In this document: positions 7,152 through 15,485 of the stretch, in pieces
Numbering within the stretch: the stretch's first letter is position 1
How the letters are laid out: every line of letters starts with the position of its first letter
Source of the DNA: CALBPI01 sp039821645
Lineage (GTDB): Bacteria > Pseudomonadota > Gammaproteobacteria > Steroidobacterales > Woeseiaceae
Assembly (NCBI GenBank): GCA_039821645.1
Contig: JBCBNU010000005.1
Span: 48,458 to 112,457, forward strand
Reading direction: 5' to 3'
DNA: 64,000 nt
Notes under the pieces: generated by a model
What the model was told of the DNA's origin: nothing
Seen by the model: the letters and a program-made list of their open reading frames with translations, nothing else
The model's database searches: none
Translations under genes and position numbers: made by a program

Positions 7152-7884
7152 GACTGTGGCGTCGGTGACGACGCCCGATCAATAGTGTTGCAACGAGGAA
7201 AAACAGACCGGCGAGTCCGACGGAACCACCCCCGGAACCGCCAAACGGACCTTGCTGCGGGGGTACGTGGACAATCGGGTCGAGATCCATCTCGGTCAAG
7301 ATCGTGAACTCCGCGGGAATGTAGGTGAAGTCCGTGATGTACTCCTCGCCGAACGCAACCTCCTGCAGCGGATTTTGCGACGGCACGTTGTTAGAGTTTT
7401 GAATCCGACCAGTACCGTCGGCACGTAGCTCGAGCAGAGCGGGATGGAATCGTCCGTTATCGACTTCGCGACCATCGAAACGGAACACCACATCAGTGCC
7501 AGTACCCACCAGCTCCGAGGCAACCACACCATCATCGATGAACGCGTCTGCGGCGACTTCAAAACGCAACGAGCTACCCTGCGCGTAGAAGTCAGCGCCG
7601 GAGATCGTGCGCTCGAGCGCAAACGAGGGGAACCCCGACGGCGTACCCATCATCAGATCACCTGAAACTGAGTAGACCACCTGCACAAGATCCGGGTTGT
7701 CGTAGACACCCGTTCGGATGGGTTCCTCAAACTCGATCCGAATCTGGAATGTGGTGACATCGCTGAAGACGGCGGTCGTCACAATATCCGAACCGTTCGA
7801 GTCAATCGAAAAAGAGGGATTCACCTGCGCGCCGGCAGCACCACTGGCCAGAATTGCAGTCATTGCAAGCACAAGGTTGCGCAT
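7138..7884 (-). CDS. Secreted protein with GlyGly-CTERM-like sorting tail
   Basis: This 248-residue protein has an N-terminal signal peptide (MRNLVLAMTAILASGAAGA), a beta-rich central region without a recognisable enzyme motif, and a tripartite tail. The tail is a Gly-rich stretch (GGSGGGS), one hydrophobic helix (VGLAGLFFLVATLLI) and a basic cluster GRRHRRH. This is the layout of GlyGly-CTERM proteins, which in gammaproteobacteria are processed by a rhombosortase and usually leave through type II secretion. Neither rhombosortase nor a complete T2SS gene set is seen here. The central domain is unrecognised. Confidence 0.7.
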   Translation of the reverse strand: MRNLVLAMTAILASGAAGAQVNPSFSIDSNGSDIVTTAVFSDVTTFQIRIEFEEPIRTGVYDNPDLVQVVYSVSGDLMMGTPSGFPSFALERTISGADFYAQGSSLRFEVAADAFIDDGVVASELVGTGTDVVFRFDGREVDNGRFHPALLELRADGTGRIQNSNNVPSQNPLQEVAFGEEYITDFTYIPAEFTILTEMDLDPIVHVPPQQGPFGGSGGGSVGLAGLFFLVATLLIGRRHRRHSLAQP

Positions 7885-7957
7885 GAGTGGCTCCTGTCGT
7901 TACCCGGGGATTATGGTAACGCGTCGCAGAACCTGCGGCCTGCGCCAGATCACATTA

Positions 7958-9151
7958 TCAATGATCGGCGAACAGTACGGCAGGCGCTTCGAGCAGAGCC
8001 TTCAAATCAGCAAGAAACGCCGCACCAGCAGCGCCATCAAAGGCTCGGTGGTCACAGGACATCGTGATCGACATCCGCTCTGCGATGCCCAGTTCGCCGT
8101 CCTTGATTGTGGGTACCGACCTCGCGGCACCAACCGCGAGGATTGAAGTTTGCGGCGGATTTACGATCGCAGTAAACGCATCGACGCCATACATACCAAG
8201 GTTGGAGACCGTGGTGGCACCGCCTTCAAGATCGCCGGCTTCGAGTGACCGATCATATGCTGCTGCTGCAAGACGACGGATCTCTTGCGCCAACGCGGTG
8301 AGTGGCTGACCCGCTGCATTCTTGATCACCGGCGCTACCAATCCATCGGCCGCAGCAACGGCGACACCGACGCTGGCGCTAGCCGCGTAAAGCTCATCAT
8401 CACGTAGCTGTACGTTTACGGCTGGGTGTTTCGTCAGAGTCTCGGCGACTGCGCGGACGATCACATCGTTGAGCGTCACCTTCACACCATTGTCGTTGTT
8501 CAGGCTACGCCGGAGCGTCTGGGCGCGACCCACGTCGACTGCGATGTCCAGATAGAAGTGTGGAATCTGCTGCTTGGCTGCCTGCATTCGCGCAGCAACC
8601 GTACGCTGTAGTGCACTGCGCTGGATCGGCGCGCCGCTCTGCGCAGCCGCCGCCGCAGCCTCAACGTTCTGCTTGGAAATGCGTCCGTTGCGACCCGTGC
8701 CCTGAATGTTCTGCCACGCGACACCCAGCGATTCGGCCAAGCGCTTTGCGATGGGTGAGATTCGAGGCTCACCTGCCGCAGGTGTTGCCTGTTCGACCGC
8801 GGCCTCCGTCGCGTCAGTAGGTTCTGATGGCTCACTCCCGCCACCGTCAAACGATGCATCAACCGGGACGAACGACTCGACGAATACGTCTACCTCTGTC
8901 TCGCTTTCATCACCATCGCTGATAACACCAATGAGCTTTCCAACTTCGAAGACATCGCCGGGTTCGGCCAGAATTCGACGCAAGACGCCGGCGGCAGGAG
9001 CTTCATGCGTATTCACGATTTTCTCGGTTTCCATGTCGACGATTTCATCGCCTTTCGAAACCGCATCGCCAACAGCCACCTTCCATTCGGCGAGCGTCGC
9101 TTCTTGCATCTCGATGCCCCATTTCGGGACGGTTACAGCATGAATGGTCAT
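7958..9151 (-). CDS. 2-oxoacid dehydrogenase E2 (dihydrolipoyl acyltransferase)
   Basis: The protein is 397 residues from the ATG at 9151, which overlaps the E1-beta stop (ATGA). Domains in order: one lipoyl domain with the lipoylated lysine in VDMETEKIVNT (about residue 44), an Ala/Pro-rich linker, a peripheral-subunit-binding domain (RISPIAKRLAESLGV...GTGRNGRISKQNVE), and the acyltransferase core ending with the catalytic motif DHRAFDG. It transfers the acyl group made by E1 to CoA. It is the last gene of the E1alpha-E1beta-E2 operon; no E3 (lipoamide dehydrogenase) is encoded in the window. Confidence 0.93.
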   Translation of the reverse strand: MTIHAVTVPKWGIEMQEATLAEWKVAVGDAVSKGDEIVDMETEKIVNTHEAPAAGVLRRILAEPGDVFEVGKLIGVISDGDESETEVDVFVESFVPVDASFDGGGSEPSEPTDATEAAVEQATPAAGEPRISPIAKRLAESLGVAWQNIQGTGRNGRISKQNVEAAAAAAQSGAPIQRSALQRTVAARMQAAKQQIPHFYLDIAVDVGRAQTLRRSLNNDNGVKVTLNDVIVRAVAETLTKHPAVNVQLRDDELYAASASVGVAVAAADGLVAPVIKNAAGQPLTALAQEIRRLAAAAYDRSLEAGDLEGGATTVSNLGMYGVDAFTAIVNPPQTSILAVGAARSVPTIKDGELGIAERMSITMSCDHRAFDGAAGAAFLADLKALLEAPAVLFADH

Positions 9152-10161
9152 TTGGAGTACGCCACGACTTCGCGTATCGCCTTTTCGATATCGTCCGGGC
9201 TCGGCACATAGGCGCGTTCGAGCTCGCGAGCGAATGGCACAGGCGTGTGCGGTGCCGTCACGAGTTTCACCGGTGCTTGCAGCAAATCGAATGCCTCGCT
9301 TGCAACCATCCCGGCGATATCCGAGGCGATGCTGCATCGTGGATTCGACTCATCAACAATGACGAGTCGACCGGTTTCCTCGAGGCTTTCGAGAATCGTA
9401 TCGAGATCGAGCGGCGAGGTCGTTCGCGGATCGATGAGGTCACAAGTGATGCCGTCCGCTTCCAACTTGTCGAGCGCCTTCTCCGCAAAACTGACCATTC
9501 GAGCGATCGCGACAACCGTCGCGTTTCCACCCTCGCGAACCAACGCGGCTTCGCCAAACGGAATCAGGTATTCACCCTCAGGCACTTCGCACTTACGCGG
9601 ATACAGCGCTTTGTGCTCGAAAAAGACTACGGGATCATCCTCGCGCAACGCGGTAGTGAGTAACCCTTTCGCATCCGCTGCATTTGATGGGATGACGCAC
9701 TTCAGACCAGGTACGCTCGTCACAATCGGGTAGATGGTCTGCGAGTGTTGTGCACCCATGTTCATGCCGGCGCCGGTCGGCATCCGGATGATCGCCGGGC
9801 AGCGCGTCTTGCCGCCGAACATGTAGCGAAACTTCGCGATCTGGTTGTAGAGCTGATCCATCGAGACACCGATGAAGTCAGCGAACATCAATTCGGCAAT
9901 CGGGCGATAACCGGCGAGAGCCGCCCCCGCGGCCGCACCGACAATCGCCGACTCACTGATCGGCGTATCGATAACGCGATCCTTACCAAACTTCTTGTAC
10001 AAGCCGCTACTGACGCCAAAGATACCGCCAGCAGCCTCTTCAACGCCGGTACCACCAGCACCACCCGCAACATCTTCGCCGAGGATAATGACCTTCTCGT
10101 TGCGCGCCATTTCGGTGTGCAACACTTCGTTCAGCGCATCGCGCATCGACATGACAGGCAT
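9148..10161 (-). CDS. 2-oxoacid dehydrogenase E1 beta (AcoB/PdhB type)
   Basis: This 337-residue transketolase-like beta subunit has the typical start (MSMRDALNEVLHTEMARNEKVIILGEDVAG), followed by FGVSSGLYKKFG, DTPISESAIVGAAAGAALAGYRPIAE and the C-terminal transketolase domain with LIDPRTTSPLD. It forms an alpha2beta2 E1 with the upstream gene, and the two genes are only 10 bases apart. The family acts on pyruvate, acetoin or branched-chain 2-oxoacids, and sequence inspection alone does not separate these. Confidence 0.93.
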   Translation of the reverse strand: MPVMSMRDALNEVLHTEMARNEKVIILGEDVAGGAGGTGVEEAAGGIFGVSSGLYKKFGKDRVIDTPISESAIVGAAAGAALAGYRPIAELMFADFIGVSMDQLYNQIAKFRYMFGGKTRCPAIIRMPTGAGMNMGAQHSQTIYPIVTSVPGLKCVIPSNAADAKGLLTTALREDDPVVFFEHKALYPRKCEVPEGEYLIPFGEAALVREGGNATVVAIARMVSFAEKALDKLEADGITCDLIDPRTTSPLDLDTILESLEETGRLVIVDESNPRCSIASDIAGMVASEAFDLLQAPVKLVTAPHTPVPFARELERAYVPSPDDIEKAIREVVAYSK

Positions 10162-10171
10162 ACGCGGATCC

Positions 10172-11140
10172 TCAGTAATTGATATAGACGTCGGTCAGTA
10201 CGTCCGACAATGCAGGGGCAGGTGCGCTCTGAGCTTCGCTAACCGCGCGATCGATCAGCGCCAAGACTTCCTCGTCGATGGCGTCGAGCTTGCCGACATC
10301 CACGTCGCCGTCCCTGGCAACTCGAGCTCGGAAGTTCTTTAGACAATCCATTGTCTCGCGGAAATTCGCTACTTCGTCTTTGGCGCGATAGCGCTGCGGG
10401 TCACCTTCATAGTGACCGTAGAAACGGGTGATCTTGCATTCGAGCGCGGCAGGCCCTTCACCGCGACGCGCACGATCAATCAGCTCACCTGCCGACTCAT
10501 AGACAGCGAAGAAATCAGCGCCATCGCATTTGACGGCAGGCATACCAAAACCGGCGCAGCGACCAGCGATGTCGTTGCTGCCCACGGAATACTCGGTGCC
10601 GGTGTGCTCGCCGTAGCCGTTGTCTTCGTAGACAAAGATCGTGGGCAACTCAAGCACAACAGCCAGGTTCATAGCCTCGAAGACCGTGCCCTGATTGGAA
10701 CCGCCATCGCCATTGAACGATGCCGTGACTTTGCCCTTGCCATCCAGCTTGGTCGCGATGGCAGCGCCGGTCGCGATCGGTGGACCACCGCCCACAATCG
10801 CATTCGCGCCCAGCATGCCTTTGTCGAAATCAGCGATATGCATCGAACCGCCCTTGCCTTTGCAAAGACCATCTGCACGCCCGTAGATTTCCTTCATCAT
10901 CCCGATGACGTCGCAGCCTTTGGCGATACAATGCCCATGACCACGGTGGGTGGATACGATGTAATCGTCATCGGCGAGATGCGCACACACGCCGGCAGCA
11001 ACCGCTTCCTGCCCACTGTATAAGTGGGTAAACCCGGGTATGGCGCCGGTGGCGATCTCGACGTGAAGCCGTTCCTCGAATTCGCGGATCGTTTTCATCA
11101 CGCGATAGGCGTCGAGCAACTGTGTTTCCGTCAGCGCCAT
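10172..11140 (-). CDS. 2-oxoacid dehydrogenase E1 alpha (AcoA/PdhA type)
   Basis: This 322-residue thiamine-diphosphate subunit carries the TPP motif GDGGSNQGTVFEAMNLA...YEDN (GDG to N spacing), STHRGHGH and the E1alpha loop FYGHYEGDPQRYR that is phosphorylated in eukaryotic relatives. The HLYSGQEAVAAGVCAHL and GKGGSMHI features are shared by acetoin and pyruvate dehydrogenase E1alpha. It is the first gene of the operon. Upstream lies the second copy of the AAACAGT/ACTGTTT operator (65 bases from the start codon), which links this complex to the Rieske/ligase genes. It could oxidise acetoin, pyruvate or a pathway-specific 2-oxoacid. Confidence 0.92.
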   Translation of the reverse strand: MALTETQLLDAYRVMKTIREFEERLHVEIATGAIPGFTHLYSGQEAVAAGVCAHLADDDYIVSTHRGHGHCIAKGCDVIGMMKEIYGRADGLCKGKGGSMHIADFDKGMLGANAIVGGGPPIATGAAIATKLDGKGKVTASFNGDGGSNQGTVFEAMNLAVVLELPTIFVYEDNGYGEHTGTEYSVGSNDIAGRCAGFGMPAVKCDGADFFAVYESAGELIDRARRGEGPAALECKITRFYGHYEGDPQRYRAKDEVANFRETMDCLKNFRARVARDGDVDVGKLDAIDEEVLALIDRAVSEAQSAPAPALSDVLTDVYINY

Positions 11141-11204
11141 ACATACCCCCCGGAACCGGTGCGCTAAATTAAACCCGGAGTGTACAAATTGCGATCCGAA
11201 AAAG

Positions 11205-11222
11205 AAACAGTCTTGACTGTTT
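11205..11222. promoter_or_regulatory. Putative TetR-type operator, site 2
   Basis: AAACAGT-CTTG-ACTGTTT is a perfect inverted repeat identical in both arms to site 1 at 3671-3688, with matching flanks (AAAAAG to the left, a T-run to the right). It lies between the leftward E1alpha gene and the rightward SYLF lipoprotein gene. The embedded TTGACT could also serve as a -35 element for rightward transcription; a convincing -10 was not found. Confidence 0.65.
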
Positions 11223-11324
11223 TTTAGAATTTTCCATGAAAAAACCGAAGCTTGAGTTCGAAATCGGTATTGTTGGCGCTATACTACTGACTTGTACGAT
11301 TCATCCTGCTGGAGACAAAAAGCG

Positions 11325-11879
11325 ATGAAACACCACCTCCTTGGCCTGACTCTTGTTGTGTTGCTAGCGGGTTGCGCCTCAACACGCGGTACACCCGACG
11401 AACGCCGAGTTGCGGTTCAGGAAATGCGCACGGAAGTGATCGGCAAGCTCTATGAAGAAAAGCCGAGTTCGCGTGAGGAAATCGCATCATCGCCGGGCTA
11501 CGGTGTTTTCAGCAACGCCAACATCAATCTGCTGCTCGCAAGCTTCGGTGGTGGCTATGGTGTGATTCGAGACAATCGCACCGGCACAGACACCTACATG
11601 AAAATGGGTGAAGTTGGGGTCGGGCTAGGAGCAGGCGTAAAGGACTATCGAATTGTCATGGTGTTCCATGATGCAGATACGATGAGCGACTTCGTTGAAA
11701 AGGGCTGGTCGTTCGGTGCCCAAGCCGACGCCGCCGCCAAAGCGAGCGACAAAGGCGCGGCCGCCGGAGCCGAGGCGATCCTGGATGGCGTCACCGTCTA
11801 TCAGATTACAGAGACAGGCCTTGCACTTCAGGCGACGATCAAGGGCACCAAGTTCTGGAAGGACGACGAGTTGAATTGA
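11325..11879 (+). CDS. SYLF/Ysc84-domain lipoprotein
   Basis: This 184-residue lipoprotein is read from the ATG at 11325, with GGAGA placed well upstream. The signal ends in LLAGCAST. The mature part is a SYLF (Ysc84/BON-associated, lipid-binding) domain: SPGYGVFSNANINLLLASFGGGYGVI, then MGEVGVGLGAGVKDYRIVMVF, and an Ala/Gly-rich segment before ILDGVTVYQITETGLALQATIKGTKFWKDD. The SYLF family binds phosphoinositides in eukaryotes, and its bacterial role is unclear. It diverges from the E1alpha operon and shares operator site 2. That would be an unusual companion for catabolic genes, possibly an envelope response to a hydrophobic substrate (inference). Confidence 0.85.
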   Translation: MKHHLLGLTLVVLLAGCASTRGTPDERRVAVQEMRTEVIGKLYEEKPSSREEIASSPGYGVFSNANINLLLASFGGGYGVIRDNRTGTDTYMKMGEVGVGLGAGVKDYRIVMVFHDADTMSDFVEKGWSFGAQADAAAKASDKGAAAGAEAILDGVTVYQITETGLALQATIKGTKFWKDDELN

Positions 11880-11881
11880 CC

Positions 11882-13189
11882 TCAGTCGGTGCCGAGATAG
11901 TCGTCTAACGTCCTGTGGAAGTGTCGGATCCGCACCTCGAGATCACCGAGCCATAGTCCCTCGTAAGCCGCCGAATTCATCCCGGCCTGGACGTTCGGCA
12001 GATTACCGCCGTCCTGGTCGATGACCATTCCCAGGGTCTTTTCCCCACGTGCGTAGTGTTTGTGGCGTGGTCGACGTTCGGGAATCTCCTCTTCGTCGAC
12101 GATGTACTCGAGCATCCAGGTATCGAATAGCATTTTGTTCGGATCTGTGGGATGTGGACGATGTCGGAATAACATCAAGTGATCCGCGTGCGTGTTGAAC
12201 GTCAGGTTCGGGAATACGAGGTAGTTATAGTCGTCGGTGAGCTGATCGTCGTTCAGCATTGCGTAGTCCCGACCCTCGTCGCCTGCCGTCTTCCGGATGT
12301 GCTCCTGGACGGTCTTTCGAATGCCGTCGACGGGCCCTTCGTAGGATGCCGGGTCGAGTCCAGCCTCGGTCAGCATGTATTTCAGCGGCGGCGGAATTTC
12401 CGGAATCCGCTTGATGTGCGGACTGGTCATACCGAATGGCACCAGATAGCGTGAATGGCGATCGTAGCAGTCGATCTGTACATCCATCTCATTCAGATAC
12501 CACAACAACTGCGGATGCGTCGCGGCAACGTGGTAAGTCTCGTTAAACGCGTCGACAGAAGCTTTCCAGTTGCAATCCCACTCCATGGTGACATCGCGTG
12601 TCACGTACATCCGATCGAACCGATAGGGTTCGAAGTGCCCAAGCAAAGGGCCCATGTACTCCTCGAAGGGCATCACATCCTTGTCGAGCGAGAAGAACAC
12701 GAGCGAATTCCAGACTGCACAAGGCAGCTCAACCAATCCGGCGCACGGCTTACCCTGCGGGAACAACTCCGCATCCGGAATGTTGATGAACTTACCGTCC
12801 AGTCCGTATTCCCAACCGTGATAGGAACACTTGAACGTCTCCGTGTTATCGATGCCCTCTTCTGTCAGCCGATTGCCGCGATGCATGCAAACGTTGAAGA
12901 ATGCGCGGACCTCGCCGTCGTCCTGCTTAACAACAATGACCGACTCACGACCTATCGTGGTCGAAATGAAGTCACCGGGCTCGGTCAGATCTTGTTCCAC
13001 GCCAGCCAACAGCCACACCTTGCTCCACATGTGCGTCCACTCGCGCTCCATGTAGTCGGTGCTGGTATAGCGCGACTTCGGGATACTCTCGTAGCCGAGA
13101 TCTTCCGGCGCAGGAGAATGCTCGACCGGCGTCCCACCAGGGACCGGCTCCGCCACGCGCTCAACATGTTTGTAGCTGCGTTTCGCCAC
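11882..13189 (-). CDS. Rieske non-haem iron oxygenase, alpha subunit (second copy)
   Basis: This 435-residue protein has Rieske ligands in FFNVCMHRGN and CSYHGWEYG, and the iron site in WKASVDAFNETYHVAATHP. It shares the block KVWLLAGV...GDF...R with the oxygenase at 1850-3211 and looks like a paralogue of similar architecture. It is the last gene of a leftward unit with two SDR dehydrogenases (gaps of 2 and 10 bases). This suggests that its hydroxylated product is oxidised by an SDR. No private ferredoxin is adjacent, so the ferredoxin at 3295-3612 is a candidate partner. Confidence 0.92.
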   Translation of the reverse strand: MAKRSYKHVERVAEPVPGGTPVEHSPAPEDLGYESIPKSRYTSTDYMEREWTHMWSKVWLLAGVEQDLTEPGDFISTTIGRESVIVVKQDDGEVRAFFNVCMHRGNRLTEEGIDNTETFKCSYHGWEYGLDGKFINIPDAELFPQGKPCAGLVELPCAVWNSLVFFSLDKDVMPFEEYMGPLLGHFEPYRFDRMYVTRDVTMEWDCNWKASVDAFNETYHVAATHPQLLWYLNEMDVQIDCYDRHSRYLVPFGMTSPHIKRIPEIPPPLKYMLTEAGLDPASYEGPVDGIRKTVQEHIRKTAGDEGRDYAMLNDDQLTDDYNYLVFPNLTFNTHADHLMLFRHRPHPTDPNKMLFDTWMLEYIVDEEEIPERRPRHKHYARGEKTLGMVIDQDGGNLPNVQAGMNSAAYEGLWLGDLEVRIRHFHRTLDDYLGTD

Positions 13190-13191
13190 GA

Positions 13192-13953
13192 TCAGAACTG
13201 AACGCGCTTGGTAAACCCGCCGTCGATTACGAGGTTAGCGCCATTTACCCAGCTGGCGGCCGGGCTTGAGATGAACACCACACACTTCGCGACTTCCTGC
13301 GGCTTACCCAGCCTTCCGGTCGGGTGATCGCGTAGCGTCTTTTCATAAAACTTCGGAATGGTGTCTCGAATCATGTCCCAGCTGCCGCCAGGAAATTCGA
13401 TCGGGCCCGGTGACACGATATTGCATCGAACACCATCTGCCCCGTGAAACTGCGCAAGCTGGCTTGAGTAGGTATACAGGGCGCCCTTCATGGCGTTGTA
13501 GGCCTGCGGACCTGCAAACATCTCCAGCGACGCCGTGGTGCCAATCATCGTGATCGCGCCGCCACCGCCTTCTTTCATATGCGGGACCACCGCCTCAACG
13601 CCACGAACGGTACCGAGCACATCGGCTTCGAAGTTCTTCCACCAGTTCTTCTCCGAATCCATACCGCCTCCGGCGGAGACGTTCGGGATGAAGATATCCA
13701 CGCCTTCCATTTCCTCGACCATCTTGTCGATCCAGGCAGCGTACTCATCTTTATCGCGCACATCGCACACGTCGCCGTAAACTTTTGCCTTGCTCGTCGA
13801 GACCTTCTCTTTGGTCATCTCGACGTCTTCGATCGAGCGCGAGCAGGTAGCGACATTGCACCCTTCGGCAATCAAAATTTCGAGAATCTGACGACCGATT
13901 CCCTTAGTGGCACCAGTGATGATGGCGCGCTTGTCGCGAAGTCCAAGATCCAC
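13192..13953 (-). CDS. Short-chain dehydrogenase/reductase (SDR), copy 1
   Basis: This 253-residue classical SDR has the cofactor motif TGATKGIGRQ near the N-terminus, NVSAGGG in place of the usual NNAG, and the catalytic Tyr/Lys in AYNAMKGAL. The C-terminal SPGPIEFPGG and INGANLVIDGGF-type ending (VNGANLVIDGGFTKR) completes the family. It oxidises or reduces an alcohol/ketone using NAD(P). Its position directly before the Rieske oxygenase suggests oxidation of a hydroxylated intermediate. Confidence 0.9.
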   Translation of the reverse strand: MDLGLRDKRAIITGATKGIGRQILEILIAEGCNVATCSRSIEDVEMTKEKVSTSKAKVYGDVCDVRDKDEYAAWIDKMVEEMEGVDIFIPNVSAGGGMDSEKNWWKNFEADVLGTVRGVEAVVPHMKEGGGGAITMIGTTASLEMFAGPQAYNAMKGALYTYSSQLAQFHGADGVRCNIVSPGPIEFPGGSWDMIRDTIPKFYEKTLRDHPTGRLGKPQEVAKCVVFISSPAASWVNGANLVIDGGFTKRVQF

Positions 13954-13963
13954 GGTCTGCTCC

Positions 13964-14713
13964 TTACTGAACGGTCAATGCGTTATCGATGACAAGTTCC
14001 GCGCCATTGACGAACCGCGACTCATCCGAGATCAGATAGACAATCATGTTGGCAACATCCGCAGGCTCGCCGATGCCGACCGGATCTTCCGGATCCGGCT
14101 CGATGCCGAGCGCGTCATTTGCCGTCTTGATCATCGGCGTATCGATAGCGCCCGCGTGCACCGAGTTGCAGCGAATGTTCATCTTCATTGTTTGGCATGT
14201 CACCGCGAGACTCTTGGTCATCGCGCGCACCGCACCTTTCGCAGCCGAATAGGCAAAGAAGACCGGATAACCGAGGTGCGATGCCACTGAGGACATATTG
14301 ACGATGGACCCGCCTCCGCTCTTCTCCATGAGCGGCAGTGCCGCTTTGCAGCCGAGGAACACGCCTTCGGACATTACCGCGTTCACAAATCGGAATTGAT
14401 CGAGCGTTGTGTCCTGTGGCATCGCGATCACAACGACGCCAGCGTTGTTTACAAGCCCATCGAGCCGCCCAAATTTCGACTCCGTTTCTGCGATGACTTC
14501 GGCCCAGCGTTGTTCATCGCGAACATCGTGATTCATGTAAATCGCTTCGTTTCCTGCCGCAACAATATTGTCGGCCAGCGCCTGACCTGCCGTATCGTCG
14601 ATATCGGTCAACACGACCTTGGCGCCTTCGCGTGCCAGATGTTCGGCGTCGGCCCTTCCGAGCCCGGATGCCGCACCTGTAACGATGACTACCTTTCCCT
14701 CACAACGCCCCAT
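13964..14713 (-). CDS. Short-chain dehydrogenase/reductase (SDR), copy 2
   Basis: The protein is 249 residues from the ATG at 14713, chosen because a purine-rich GGGGGGTAAGG precedes it and homology begins there (GRCEGKVVIVTGAASGLGRAD). Motifs: the Gly-rich loop TGAASGLG, NNAGVVV, the catalytic serine in NMSSVASHLG, and YSAAKGAV. It ends VNGAELVIDNALTVQ. It is first in the leftward SDR-SDR-Rieske unit, diverging from the tetR gene with a 133-base promoter region. Substrate unknown. Confidence 0.9.
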   Translation of the reverse strand: MGRCEGKVVIVTGAASGLGRADAEHLAREGAKVVLTDIDDTAGQALADNIVAAGNEAIYMNHDVRDEQRWAEVIAETESKFGRLDGLVNNAGVVVIAMPQDTTLDQFRFVNAVMSEGVFLGCKAALPLMEKSGGGSIVNMSSVASHLGYPVFFAYSAAKGAVRAMTKSLAVTCQTMKMNIRCNSVHAGAIDTPMIKTANDALGIEPDPEDPVGIGEPADVANMIVYLISDESRFVNGAELVIDNALTVQ

Positions 14714-14775
14714 GCGCCTTACCCCCCCGGTTTTCATGCAGACGGGCATGGTAACCAGTCAGCTCATCCGGTTTC

Positions 14776-14793
14776 AATCTGCTTTGACTTTTT
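14776..14793. promoter_or_regulatory. Degenerate operator upstream of tetR (weak)
   Basis: Aligned to sites 1 and 2, this stretch keeps the TTGACT half and most of the T-rich right arm but only about half of the left arm. It sits in the divergent region between SDR copy 2 and the TetR gene, where an autoregulatory site would be expected. TTGACT could double as the -35 of tetR, with GACTAT 18 bases downstream as a poor -10. The similarity is suggestive only. Confidence 0.35.
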
Positions 14794-14846
14794 TTCGACA
14801 AAACGCGACTATGAATACGCGAAGATCAATCTATTCAGGGACAAAC

Positions 14847-15485
14847 ATGGCGAGCAATATGGCGCGTTCAACGCGCAATTCCGGCCAGAATCCGGACAGC
14901 TGGCAGGCGCAAAAAAGCGCGTCGACCAGAAGCCAGATCGTAGAGGCGGCAATCCAGGCGTTTGTCAGCCGCGGCTACGCCAACACCACAACAACTCATA
15001 TCGCCGCAGAGGCAGGACTCTCGCGAGGTGCGATGCTTCACCATTTTCCATCGAAGATGGATATCGTCAAAGCTGCGATCGAACACCTCCACGGCAAGCG
15101 TTTGTCGGCGTTTCAGCGTGCAATTCACGAAATCCCGCAAAACGAGGATCGCGTCAAGATGGCAGTTGAGGCCTACTGGCGACACGTGCAGCATCCGATG
15201 TTTGTAGCGTTCTTCGAATTATCGGTTGCGGCACGCACTGACGCCGAGTTGCGTGAAATCCTGCACCCGGTGCAAAAAGAGTTCGCCGTTGAGTGGTATC
15301 AGCTCGCCAAACGATTGTTCCCGGAATGGGATGGCAAACAGGATGCTTTCGATCTGGCACTCGACCTTTGCGAGTACGTCATGGACGGCATGGCCGTGAG
15401 TTACATGACGCACCACTCGCCCAAGCACGTTGATCGCCTGCTCGTGTATTTGGAGCAGTGCGTTCGGGACCTGTTGAACGGCTAA
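14847..15485 (+). CDS. TetR-family transcriptional regulator
   Basis: The protein is 212 residues from the ATG at 14847, supported by AGGGA seven bases upstream. An earlier ATG at 14811 lacks such a site. The N-terminal helix-turn-helix reads IVEAAIQAFVSRGY...THIAAEAGLSRGAMLHHFPSKMDIV (residues about 30-72), a typical TetR DNA-binding domain, followed by an all-helical ligand/dimer domain. It lies centrally in the catabolic block and is the only regulator there, so it is the natural candidate for the AAACAGT-N4-ACTGTTT sites. The ligand is probably a CoA thioester or pathway acid, by analogy with other catabolic TetR proteins. Its stop overlaps the stop of the CoA-transferase gene by a few bases. 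Confidence 0.9.
   Translation: MASNMARSTRNSGQNPDSWQAQKSASTRSQIVEAAIQAFVSRGYANTTTTHIAAEAGLSRGAMLHHFPSKMDIVKAAIEHLHGKRLSAFQRAIHEIPQNEDRVKMAVEAYWRHVQHPMFVAFFELSVAARTDAELREILHPVQKEFAVEWYQLAKRLFPEWDGKQDAFDLALDLCEYVMDGMAVSYMTHHSPKHVDRLLVYLEQCVRDLLNG

Noticed and set aside
11213..11240. TTGACT within operator site 2 as a full sigma-70 promoter for the SYLF gene
   Set aside because: No convincing -10 element lies at the right distance, so only the operator is reported.
12455..13201. A 248-residue open frame opposite the second Rieske oxygenase
   Set aside because: Antisense shadow with no protein-like features; the minus-strand gene carries intact Rieske motifs.
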